From NCBI GenBank assembly GCA_910577655.1, contig CAJTOW010000044.1:1-28664 (forward strand): 28,664 nucleotides of DNA, written 5' to 3'. The notes below the pieces were generated by a model. That model was not told the origin of the DNA. It saw nothing but the letters and a program-made list of their open reading frames with translations, and made no database searches. This document shows, piece after piece, positions 1 through 8,200 of this stretch (positions are counted from its first letter, which is position 1; each line of letters begins with the position of its first letter). Position numbers and translations under genes: made by a program. Origin of the DNA: an uncultured Lachnospiraceae bacterium. Lineage in GTDB: Bacteria > Bacillota > Clostridia > Lachnospirales > Lachnospiraceae.

Positions 1-27
1 GGCATTTTGTGTGCATCCCCTGGAGGG

Positions 28-91
28 TTCATAGTAAACCCCTTTCATTCATGGTTGTATCTGCAAGGCTGATATGAGGGGTTACTTTGAA
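28..91. repeat. Inverted repeat downstream of nrdG
   Basis: The left arm (28-43, TTCATAGTAAACCCCT) and the right arm (77-91, AGGGGTTACTTTGAA) are near-perfect reverse complements with one bulge and one mismatch, separated by about 33 bases. It lies just past the nrdG stop codon, so it could fold at the 3' end of the nrdDG transcript. There is no U-tract, so calling it an intrinsic terminator is only an inference. Confidence 0.4.
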
Positions 92-97
92 ATCTGA

Positions 98-625
98 TTA
101 CCGGAATTCCTCGCGCCACACTCCATATCCGGCCTTCAAAGATGCATCCATATCCAGAACCCGCTGATTCTCCGAACCGCGGAACTTCAGCATCAGATTC
201 CGCTTCTCTGCCACAAACCTGCCATCCACCATCACATCAAACAGAGGCAGCAGCTCCCTGGTCACAGCGGATTCCCGAGCCATCTTCCCCAGAATCTCCT
301 GGTCAAAGTCATAACCGGTAAAGCACCAGACCGTCTTCTGCGGAAAACGCTCCCGCACCTGTTTCACAAAGGGCAGAAGGGCCTCCTGGTTCCGGGGGGC
401 CATAGGTTCCCCGCCCAGAAGAGTCAGTCCGGCGATATATTCATGATCCATCAGCCCCAGGAGCTCTTCCTGGGTCTCCTCTGTAAAAGGCTCTCCATAG
501 GAGAAATCCCAGGCTTCCTCATTGAAACAGTCCTTACAGTGGTGGGGGCACCCGCTGACAAAGAGGGATACCCTCACTCCCGGGCCATTGGCTACATCCG
601 TTGGCTTAATGGTCGCATAGTTCAT
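98..625 (-). CDS. nrdG: Anaerobic ribonucleoside-triphosphate reductase activating protein (radical SAM)
   Basis: This is the radical SAM activase that uses a [4Fe-4S] cluster and S-adenosylmethionine to create the glycyl radical on NrdD, allowing dNTP synthesis without oxygen. The 175-residue length is normal for NrdG. The cluster motif CPHHCKDC (Cys26, Cys30, Cys33) follows an N-terminal stretch with NGPGVRVSLFVSGC, and a GGEP motif sits near residue 72, as in other NrdG proteins. The ATG is preceded by GGGAGGAG about 10 bases upstream. It begins 24 bases after the nrdD stop codon on the same strand, so the two form an operon in the usual D-then-G order. Nothing looks truncated. Confidence 0.95.
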   Translation of the reverse strand: MNYATIKPTDVANGPGVRVSLFVSGCPHHCKDCFNEEAWDFSYGEPFTEETQEELLGLMDHEYIAGLTLLGGEPMAPRNQEALLPFVKQVRERFPQKTVWCFTGYDFDQEILGKMARESAVTRELLPLFDVMVDGRFVAEKRNLMLKFRGSENQRVLDMDASLKAGYGVWREEFR

Positions 626-649
626 TGGCTACATCTCCTCCCTTCTCGA

Positions 650-2776
650 TTACAGATGCAGCACTCTGCTCTTAATCTCCCTGGTCTTGCCGTCATTCCA
701 GAAATTCTCTCCCAGATAGCCGCAGGTCCGCCGGGTCACATTCATGCGGCTGTGATCCTTGTTGTGGCACTGGGGACATTCCCACTCCATATCCTCATTG
801 ATCAGGATCTCCCCGTCATAGCCGCACTCCTGACAGTAGTCGGACTTGGTATTGAATTCCGCATACTGGATATTGTCATAGATATACTGTACCATGGTCT
901 CCATGGCAGGCAGATTGTTCTGCATATTGGGAACCTCCACGTAGGAGATGGCTCCACCGGTGGAAATATTCTGGAAGCTGCTCTCAAAGGCAAATTTATC
1001 AAAGGCATTGATCCTTTCGCGCACATCTACATGGTAGGAGTTGGTATAGTAGCCTTTGTCTGTCACATTGGGGATCACCCCAAACTTCTGCCGGTCGATC
1101 CTGGCAAACCGGTAGCAGAGAGACTCCGCCGGTGTCCCATAGAGTCCGAAGCCCAGTCCGGTCTCTGCTTTCCACTGGTCCGCAGTTGCCTTAAGATGCT
1201 TCATGACCCTCATGGCAAAGTCTTTCCCCTCCGGAGTCGTGTGGCTGACCCCTTTCACCAGACAAGTCAGCTCATATAGGCCGATATACCCCAGAGATAA
1301 GGTGGAATAGCCGTCCTTCAGATACGGATCGATCACCTGCCCCTTCTCCATCCGGGCAATGGCCCCATACTGCCAGTGGATTGGACTCACATCCGACAAT
1401 GTGCCTAAAAGAGCCTTGTGTCTGCACATCAGCGCCTCCCGGCAAAGCTCCAGCCGCTCATCCAGAAGCTGCCAGAACTTCTCTTCGTCGGTTCCAGACA
1501 AGATCCCGATCTGGGGCAGGTTCAGGCTGACCACCCCCTGGTTGAACCGGCCTTCCCATTTGTAATTGCCCTTTGCATCCTTCCAGGGAGATAAAAAGGA
1601 ACGGCATCCCATGCAGCTGAACACATTCCCCTCATAGTTTTCCCGCATCTTTTTGGCGGAAATGTAATCGGGATACATCCGTTTGGCGGAGCACTGGACT
1701 GCCTGCCGGGTCACATAGTCATATTTTCCGCCTTTGAGACAATTACATTCATCAAGTACATAAATCAGCTTGGGAAATGCCGGTGTCACATAGATCCCCT
1801 GCTCGTTCTTGGTTCCCTGGATCCGCTGCCGGAGGATCTCCTGGATGATCATGACATTCTCTTCCACATACTCATCCTCAGGTTCGATCTGAAGGAACAG
1901 GGTCACAAAGGGAGCCTGTCCATTGGTGGTCATCAGGGTATTGATCTGGTACTGGATTGCCTGAACACCGGAACGCAGCTCATCCCGCAGACGGATATCC
2001 ACCACCCGCTTCTGCTCCTCTTTGCTCATCTCATCACCGAATTCTTCCATAAGCTCCCGCTCATACTTCATCCGGCTCCTGCGCAGATATTTGCCCAGAT
2101 GCTTTACCGCTACGGACTGGCCGCCATACTGGTTGCTGGCTACTGCCGCAATGATCTGGGTGGTCACAATACAAGCCACCTGAAAGCTCTTGGGGGATTC
2201 GATCATCTTGCCGTTCATCACGGTCCCGTTGTCCAGCATGTCCGCAATATTGATCAGGCAGCAGTTAAAAATAGGCTGGATGAAATAGTCCGCGTCATGA
2301 AAATGCAGGACTCCGTTCTCATGGGCCAGACTGATCTTCTCCGGAAGCAGCAGACGCTTTGTCACATCACGGGACACCTCCCCCGCAATGTAATCCCGCT
2401 GGGTAGAAGCCAGAGTAGTGTTCTTATTGGAATTCTCCTCTGCAAGCTCCTTGTTCTCATTGCGGATCAGCTTCAGGATGGATTCGTCTGTGGTGTTGGA
2501 TTTCCTCAGCAGCGCCCTCTGGTAACGGTAGATCATATACTTCTTCGCCAGAGCATACTTATTATGTACTACCAGCCGCTCCTCAATCAGATCCTGAATC
2601 GTCTCAACCGGCAGTACCTCCTCAGACAAGGCCTCCACATACTGGATCGTCTCATCAATGGTTTTCTCATCCACCCGCTCTGCTGCTTCCACCGCGGCAT
2701 TGGCCTTCTCAATCGCCGCACGGATCTTCCCCGCGTCATAGATGGCTATGCGCCCGTCCCGTTTTTGTACCTTCAT
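650..2776 (-). CDS. nrdD: Anaerobic ribonucleoside-triphosphate reductase, class III
   Basis: This cytosolic glycyl-radical enzyme reduces ribonucleoside triphosphates to dNTPs under anaerobiosis. The N-terminus (about residues 1-95) is an ATP-cone allosteric domain beginning MKVQKRDGR. The C-terminus carries two CxxC zinc pairs (CQECGY and CPQCHN) and then the radical loop RRTCGYLG, with the radical Gly at about residue 686 of 708. I chose the ATG at 2776 because GGGAG lies 7-8 bases upstream and the family begins with this MKVxKRDG sequence. An in-frame ATG at 2806 would add ten residues but has no close ribosome binding site. nrdG follows 24 bases downstream. A promoter with NrdR-like boxes lies upstream. 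Confidence 0.96.
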   Translation of the reverse strand: MKVQKRDGRIAIYDAGKIRAAIEKANAAVEAAERVDEKTIDETIQYVEALSEEVLPVETIQDLIEERLVVHNKYALAKKYMIYRYQRALLRKSNTTDESILKLIRNENKELAEENSNKNTTLASTQRDYIAGEVSRDVTKRLLLPEKISLAHENGVLHFHDADYFIQPIFNCCLINIADMLDNGTVMNGKMIESPKSFQVACIVTTQIIAAVASNQYGGQSVAVKHLGKYLRRSRMKYERELMEEFGDEMSKEEQKRVVDIRLRDELRSGVQAIQYQINTLMTTNGQAPFVTLFLQIEPEDEYVEENVMIIQEILRQRIQGTKNEQGIYVTPAFPKLIYVLDECNCLKGGKYDYVTRQAVQCSAKRMYPDYISAKKMRENYEGNVFSCMGCRSFLSPWKDAKGNYKWEGRFNQGVVSLNLPQIGILSGTDEEKFWQLLDERLELCREALMCRHKALLGTLSDVSPIHWQYGAIARMEKGQVIDPYLKDGYSTLSLGYIGLYELTCLVKGVSHTTPEGKDFAMRVMKHLKATADQWKAETGLGFGLYGTPAESLCYRFARIDRQKFGVIPNVTDKGYYTNSYHVDVRERINAFDKFAFESSFQNISTGGAISYVEVPNMQNNLPAMETMVQYIYDNIQYAEFNTKSDYCQECGYDGEILINEDMEWECPQCHNKDHSRMNVTRRTCGYLGENFWNDGKTREIKSRVLHL

Positions 2777-2816
2777 GCTATGTCTCCCTATATTTTGTGT
2801 AATCATTCACATAGAT

Positions 2817-2831
2817 CAACTATATATTGTG
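2817..2831. promoter_or_regulatory. NrdR-like box
   Basis: CAACTATATATTGTG (read on the other strand as CACAATATATAGTTG) closely resembles the NrdR consensus (acaCwATATwTwGtg). It sits between the -10 element and the nrdD start. A weaker related AT-rich sequence at 2855-2869 overlaps the -10. NrdR is known to repress ribonucleotide reductase operons by binding paired boxes. The 38-base centre spacing here is not the usual 31-32, so the second box is uncertain. Confidence 0.5.
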
Positions 2832-2856
2832 CCTCTTGGTGAGACTACTGGAGACT

Positions 2857-2885
2857 ATTATATATGTTCCGTCCCGATTTGTCTA
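2857..2885 (-). promoter_or_regulatory. Sigma-A-type promoter of nrdDG
   Basis: Read on the minus strand: -35 TAGACA (2885-2880), a 17-base spacer, and -10 TATAAT (2862-2857). It is directed at nrdD with a leader of roughly 75 bases. The NrdR-like sequences overlap or directly follow the -10, which fits repression by blocking polymerase. Confidence 0.7.
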
Positions 2886-2949
2886 CTGCTAATATGCAAA
2901 AATTCTCCTTGCCAGTAACTGTCTGCGTGTTACTGTTCATGTGATAGTT

Positions 2950-2980
2950 GTTCCGAAGGGTACGCTCTGGAAAAAGGTTT
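2950..2980. repeat. Dispersed intergenic repeat, family 2, copy 1
   Basis: The 19-mer GGGTACGCTCTGGAAAAAG at 2958-2976, preceded by TGTTCCG, recurs exactly at 21262-21280, also after TGTTCCG. Both copies lie in intergenic DNA between divergent genes. In this copy the second half does not form the perfect palindrome seen at 21268-21291, so it looks degenerate. Confidence 0.6.
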
Positions 2981-3018
2981 CCCTGAACGGTTACCCCCTA
3001 TACGAATCCCCTGTTTTA

Positions 3019-3027
3019 TGCTATACT
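3019..3027 (+). promoter_or_regulatory. Possible extended -10 promoter for the YihY-family gene
   Basis: TGCTATACT (TG-N-TATACT) is an extended -10 element about 50 bases before the start codon. No good -35 box is visible at the proper distance, so this rests on the -10 alone. Confidence 0.4.
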
Positions 3028-3076
3028 TATACCCTGAGAGTTCCGCTTATAACCTTCCGAAAGGAGCCCCGCCTGT

Positions 3077-3883
3077 ATGCTGCACATTTTCCTGGGCCTG
3101 AAAAGCCTATCAGAACATTACCGTGAGGATGAAGTCACCGTATATGCGGCACAGGCATCCTTTTTTATTGTCCTGTCCGCGGTCCCCTTTATCATGCTGC
3201 TCCTGATCCTGATCCAGTTCATCCCGGCTATCAGCAAATCCGACCTGATGAACCTTTTGATCCGGCTCCTTCCTGATATGCTGGATTCCCTTATCATTGG
3301 CGTGATTGATGATCTCTCTGTCAAATATCCGGGAACCACCCTCTCCATCGCCGCCCTCACCGCCCTCTGGTCCGCATCTAAAGGAATGCTGGGCATTGAG
3401 CGGGGGCTGAACCGGATCTATGGGAACTACCAGCACCGCAACTTTATCCTGAGCCGTCTCATCTGCGCCGGATATACCCTGGTCTTCATGGCGGTCTGTG
3501 CTGTCTCCCTGGTGCTTCTGGTTCTGGGACGCTCTATCCAACAGTTCATTCTCCACTATCTGCCGATCCTGGGGAACACAATCGGTCTGATCATTGACCT
3601 GCGCAGCCTGTTTGCCATTGTGCTGTTCTTCATCAGCTTTGTCGGCTTGTACACGATCCTTCCCAGGACAAAGCACAGCCCTGATTCCCAGATCCCGGGA
3701 GCCCTGTTTGCAACCTTTGGGTGGATGTTGTTTTCCTACGTATTTTCCATCTATTTTACCTATTTCAGCAGCTTTTCCTACATGTACGGCAGTCTGACCG
3801 CCATCATGCTGATGATGCTGTGGCTGTACTTCTGTATCTGCATCTTGTTCATCGGTGCGGAAATCAACGCATTTCTGGAGTAA
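3077..3883 (+). CDS. YihY/BrkB-family integral membrane protein
   Basis: This is a 268-residue polytopic membrane protein of the YihY/virulence factor BrkB family (once misnamed ribonuclease BN); its molecular function is not established. The sequence shows six hydrophobic segments, an early family-type AAQASFFIVLSAVPFIMLLL helix, a WSASKGMLGIERGLNRIYG stretch near residue 100, and a final helix ending GAEINAFLE. AAAGGAG lies 10 bases before the ATG. The gene converges on the NUDIX gene. Its TAA stop codon (3881-3883) forms the first three bases of a palindromic repeat element, so insertion of that element may have trimmed a few C-terminal residues. Confidence 0.88.
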   Translation: MLHIFLGLKSLSEHYREDEVTVYAAQASFFIVLSAVPFIMLLLILIQFIPAISKSDLMNLLIRLLPDMLDSLIIGVIDDLSVKYPGTTLSIAALTALWSASKGMLGIERGLNRIYGNYQHRNFILSRLICAGYTLVFMAVCAVSLVLLVLGRSIQQFILHYLPILGNTIGLIIDLRSLFAIVLFFISFVGLYTILPRTKHSPDSQIPGALFATFGWMLFSYVFSIYFTYFSSFSYMYGSLTAIMLMMLWLYFCICILFIGAEINAFLE

Positions 3884-4015
3884 CAGTTCAGACAGGTCTG
3901 CCCACTCGCTGCGCTGACCGTACGAAAACGTAGTGGCCGGAGGGCATCTGCCCCATCGCGTAGCGATTCTCATGGGCAGATGCCGTAACAGTTCAAGGGG
4001 TATCTGAACTGTTAC
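3881..4015. repeat. Palindromic intergenic repeat, family 1, copy A
   Basis: This element lies between convergent genes. It starts TAACAGTTCAGACAGGTC at 3881 and ends with a hairpin GTAACAGTTCA / TGAACTGTTAC (3985-3995 and 4005-4015). Inside is a second hairpin, GGCATCTGCCC / GGGCAGATGCC (3943-3953 and 3974-3984), and a third, CCACT / AGTGG with inner CGT / ACG. The first part aligns with copy B (5173-5225). It contains the stop codons of both flanking genes and may act as a bidirectional terminator. Confidence 0.75.
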
Positions 4016-5051
4016 TTTCTGGAATGGAGAAAACAGGCGCACGAAGGTACTTGTCCAAAAGTTCCAGCTCATCCAGATAAATACAGTTAGGCCACCGGCC
4101 ATCCTCCACCCGGCTGCGGCATTCCTCAAAGTCAATCCATAAGACGCTTTCCACCTCTTCCTTCTGGAGTCTTAGGCAGGAGATATCCACCTCCTCCTGA
4201 TACACATATACATGACTGAATTCCTGGTCGCAAAAGAGCCTTCCATGGAAGGTATCCTCGCAGTAGCTTCTGCGGGTTCCTACTGCATGAAGCTGTTTTG
4301 GGACAGCCTCGATCCCCAGCTCCTCCCTAAGCTCCCGCAGGGCGGATTCCAGGTAGCCGTCTCCGGCCGCCACATGTCCCGCCGCGGAGATATCATAGCA
4401 GCCCGGATAGGAATCCTTGTTGCTGCTGCGTTTCTGCACCAGCAGATCATACTGGCCATCCGCATTTTTACGCACCACCCATACATGGGCGGTTCCGTGG
4501 GCACTGCCATCCTGATGGGCCACACCGCGCTCCCTGACCACCCCGGTCTGCTCTCCATGCTCATCCAGCACATCAAACAGCTCCATGGGATGTCCGTCCA
4601 GAGACGCGCTGACCAGCTTGTCCCCGCCGTCATATACCAGCTTCAGTGAGAAGAAATCCTGCCGCTCACTAAGCAGGCGGAAAAAAATCTTATCCCCCTC
4701 CCAGATATTCAGCTTCAGTACCTCCTCCTTGTCCACCCACTCCAGCTCCCCCTCGTCGCAGGGAATCGGACTTCCGGTAAAACCATCGGCTGTATAGAGG
4801 GACATGTACTCGGTCACGCCTCCCCCTGAGACAAAGGTCACTATGGCCCGGTAGCGCCAGGAAGTCAGAGTGTACCCTGTCTCCTCCCTGACCTCCCGAA
4901 GCAGGCATTCCTCAGGGCTCTCATCCAGCTCGAAATGCCCGCCCACTCCGATCCACTTGTCTTTGTTGACATCATTCTTCTTCACCGTGCGGTGAAGCAT
5001 CAGATATTTTCCATCCTGTTCCATATAACATAAGGTACTCAGACTGAACAT
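3993..5051 (-). CDS. Two-domain NUDIX hydrolase
   Basis: This protein carries two complete NUDIX domains in about 352 residues. The N-terminal domain is MutT-like, with the Nudix box GX5EX7REVREETGY at about residues 38-60. The C-terminal domain resembles the isopentenyl-diphosphate isomerase/YfcD type, with a second box ending RELREELGI at about 225-247. Both keep the metal-binding REXXEE glutamates, so both could hydrolyse nucleoside-diphosphate-type substrates; the substrates are unknown. I chose the ATG at 5051 because GGGGGAG lies 6 bases upstream and MutT proteins start like MFSLSTLCYM; an in-frame ATG at 5087 would add 12 residues. The last residues (about NSSDTP) and the TGA are encoded by repeat copy A, so the natural C-terminus may have been replaced. 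Confidence 0.87.
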   Translation of the reverse strand: MFSLSTLCYMEQDGKYLMLHRTVKKNDVNKDKWIGVGGHFELDESPEECLLREVREETGYTLTSWRYRAIVTFVSGGGVTEYMSLYTADGFTGSPIPCDEGELEWVDKEEVLKLNIWEGDKIFFRLLSERQDFFSLKLVYDGGDKLVSASLDGHPMELFDVLDEHGEQTGVVRERGVAHQDGSAHGTAHVWVVRKNADGQYDLLVQKRSSNKDSYPGCYDISAAGHVAAGDGYLESALRELREELGIEAVPKQLHAVGTRRSYCEDTFHGRLFCDQEFSHVYVYQEEVDISCLRLQKEEVESVLWIDFEECRSRVEDGRWPNCIYLDELELLDKYLRAPVFSIPESNSSDTP

Positions 5052-5141
5052 ACAACTCTCCCCCATTTGATCCTTTTCGGCAGACATTCCCCATAGCCCT
5101 TCAGACAGCCAGTTAACAGAAGACGCCGCCGCTTTTTCCCT

Positions 5142-5170
5142 ATTCTAACACCTGGGAATCCGTATTTCAA
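5142..5170 (-). promoter_or_regulatory. Promoter of the NUDIX gene
   Basis: On the minus strand: -35 TTGAAA (5170-5165), a 17-base spacer, and -10 TAGAAT (5147-5142), about 90 bases before the chosen start. The -35 directly abuts repeat copy B, so it may belong to the edge of that element. Confidence 0.65.
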
Positions 5171-5230
5171 GGTGACAATTCAGACAAGTCCGTGCACCCG
5201 CTGTGCTGACCTGTCTGAACTGTTATATTT
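5171..5230. repeat. Palindromic intergenic repeat, family 1, copy B; 3' hairpin of the giant adhesin transcript
   Basis: The arms are TGACAATTCAGACA (from 5173) and TGTCTGAACTGTTA (to 5225). In RNA read from the minus strand, 16 consecutive pairs form with two G-U wobbles, and the loop holds a further GCAC / GTGC pairing. It starts about 14 bases after the adhesin stop codon, so it probably forms the 3' end of that transcript. There is no U-tract. The right flank (TTATATTTCAAGTCTCA) resembles the right flank of copy C. Confidence 0.7.
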
Positions 5231-5239
5231 CAAGTCTCA

Positions 5240-8200
5240 TCAATTGGGAGTAAATGTCCCCAGATTCCATGTACCGGCCCGTTTCGTAAATTCGGGATGT
5301 ACCCGACAGGCGTAAAACATCCGGGTGAAATTGTTGACATTGGCGATATTCCAGTTGTTGATCCCCGAAGCCGAGGTCAGCCCCTGACAGAAATAGAACA
5401 TATCGCTGACATTTACCACGGAAGCCGTGTTCCATTTGGACAAGGCATTCAGGTTCTTTAATGCGCGGCACTCCTGGAACACATTGCTCATTCCTTTGAT
5501 CTTTGACACGTCCCAATTGGCCAGCGCGTCGATATTAGACAAGTTGGTACAGTAGGATACAAAGGAATTCATGGTTACCGCGCTGGAGATATTCCACCTC
5601 TCGATTCCGGCCAGACTGGTCAGTCCCTCACAGCTGCTGAACATACCATCCAGCGCAGTGACATTGGACATGTTCCAGCTGGCAAAGGCGGACAGACTCT
5701 TAAGTCCGCTCCCGGCGAACATGAAGTGCAGGGTTTTCATGGTTGAGTGGTCCAGCCTTGACAAAGCGCTGACATCCGTCAGGGCTGACATATTCCGGAA
5801 CATTTCCGCTGCCTCAGGGGGCATCCGGATATCGGTGGCCGTAGTAACCAGGTAGAGGATCCCATTACTGCTGTTGAAATATGCCGTCACCGGACGCGGA
5901 CTGTAGGTGCTGGACACAGTGACTGTCTTCACCCCGCTGGGGGCGCTGGTGACGATCCCGATCCCTTTGATGGCTGTGTCTTTGGTGTACACCGTGGATC
6001 CGGCCCCGGAGGACAGCTCCTTGACTTTCTGGTTGAAGCTGGAGCCCCGCATCAGTTGCGCATATTCCCCCTGCCAGCTGGCCGAGTAGCTCTTGTTTCC
6101 TGTGCTTCCCTTTGGAATACTGACACTCTTCTGGAGAGTGCCGCCGTTGGAACCGGTCCACCCTGCAAAGGAATAGCTGGCCCTTGAGGGCTGCGGCAGG
6201 ACAAAGGTGGCTGTCTCGATGGTGTAAGTAGTCCGCTGCCCGCTGATGGTTCCGCCGTTGAGACTATAGGAAATCGTGTACTCGACAGGGGTCCAGCTGG
6301 CTGTGAAGCTCTTGTTTCCCGTGCTGCCCTTTGTCACCTTTACGGTAGTCTGGGGCGTGCTCCCGTTGGAGCCGGTCCACCCCCGGAAGGTGTATCCGTT
6401 TCTGGTGGGTGTTGGCAGGGTGAAGGTGTCGGTCTCGATGGTATAGCTGGTTTTCTGGCCGCTCAGATATCCGCCGCCCAGGGAATATGTGACCGTATAG
6501 CTGGCCGGAATCCAGCGCCCATACAGATGAACCTCTGTCTGGTCTGTGTTGGTAAAAGAGGCCCCTGCCCCATAGGAGGCGCCCAGAAAGTCTGCATATT
6601 TATACCACCCGCCAAAGGTATACCCGGCCACTGTCCCCGGCTTTAAGAGGGTTATGGTTCCGAACCGGCAGGACTGCTTAAGGTCTGCCGTGTTCTTCCC
6701 CGCAGGATTGTGGTAAACCATGGTATAGAGCGGTCTGTTCACACTGGCTGTCACCTGGAAGCTGCCGCTGCGGGATGTCCCGTATTCTGAACAGGACACC
6801 CGGATATCATAGGTATAGGGCGCCGCTGTCCCCTGGCCCTCCAGGACTCCCGGTTCCAGCGTATACTCTCCCGGCTCCAGCACCCTGGATATATTCCCGT
6901 TCTTATCCTCCACATCATAGAATGCCGTCACCTCCAGATACTTTTTCAGAAAAGCCTTATCCCGTCCAATGGCATACTGGCTGTCTGTGAACCGGTCTGA
7001 CACATCCGCCGGACCGGTGTACTCCACCTGGAGATAAGTAAGCTGTCTTGACTGCTTCACCATATTTACCGCATTGGTGGTGTGTGAATAGTTCTGCCAG
7101 TCATCCAGCCGGTTGGTAAACACAGCTTCCGCGTCGGTGTAGTTGTAAAGATCTGCTGTTACCGACTGTTCCTCCATCCGGATATCCCGGACATGGGTTC
7201 CCCCGATTCTTTCCAGGGTATACCTCAGTGCATTCAGCTCCGTGATCCGGTAACCGTCTGCGTCAGAAGCCTCAATATTGGCCAGGGTCACCGAACCTCT
7301 CAGGTGCCCTGGGCCCAGAGTGATCTGCCGGTACCAGGTATGAGGTGTCCCGGTGCCGTCCCTTCCCTCAATCCGGTACAGGAAGGTGGGGGTTCCGAAG
7401 GCTTCATAGACATCCTCTGCCCCGACCTGTTTGGTGATGGTCAGGGAGGTTCTCTTTACCTCATCCTCTGCCTCCAGCACCTGAACCACATCATAATTGT
7501 CCCGGTTGACGGAGAAACGCAGCTTCTCCCCGGAGACCACATAGGGAGACGGTGCCGATACTTCCTGGAGATAGTAGGCGCCCCAGGGAATCCCGGTAAA
7601 TACAGCCTCCCCGGCTGCGCTGGTGGTCTGCTGGCCCAGGCGGACTCCGGCAGTGTCATACAGCTCATAGACTGCTCCTGCCACATGGGTACTATGGTCT
7701 CCCTTCTTGTACTTTACCAGCTTGACGGATCCGGTCTCCCGCCGGTTTTGTGCTGTGATCTGCACCGGCACACGAACCGTGTCTGCATCCAGGGTGAAGG
7801 CATACTCCCCATCATCCAGCTGGTAGCCCCTGGGTGCCTGGGTCTCCTTCAGCACATAGTCTCCCCACTCCAGCACCGGTTCTTCCAGGCTTCCCACACT
7901 GGCCAGCCCATACTCATCTGTGACCAGATTGTCCAGATATAATTCCCCGTCCTTATAAAGGGCAAACACGGCACCGGCTACAGGTACCTGTTCCTCGTCT
8001 GTCTTATGAATCTCCAGACTTCCCTTTTGTCTTTCATTCTCATGCTCCAGTTCCAGACAGATACCTGCCGTCTTCCGGGTCAGTGTAAAAGGAATCCTTC
8101 TGTTTTCCGTAAGGATATATCCGGGCGGCGGTGTAATCTCCTCCAGAATGTAATCCCCGAATTTCAGTCCGGTAATCGTAAGTTCCCCTGTGCGGTCTGT

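Noticed and set aside
443..1279. 278-codon open frame on the plus strand over nrdG and nrdD
   Set aside because: Antisense to two clearly real genes, no ribosome binding site, and low-complexity composition typical of a shadow frame.
3110..4135. 341-codon minus-strand frame over the YihY-family gene
   Set aside because: Antisense to a recognised membrane protein gene and crossing repeat copy A; composition rich in Gln, Asp and His is a mirror of hydrophobic codons.
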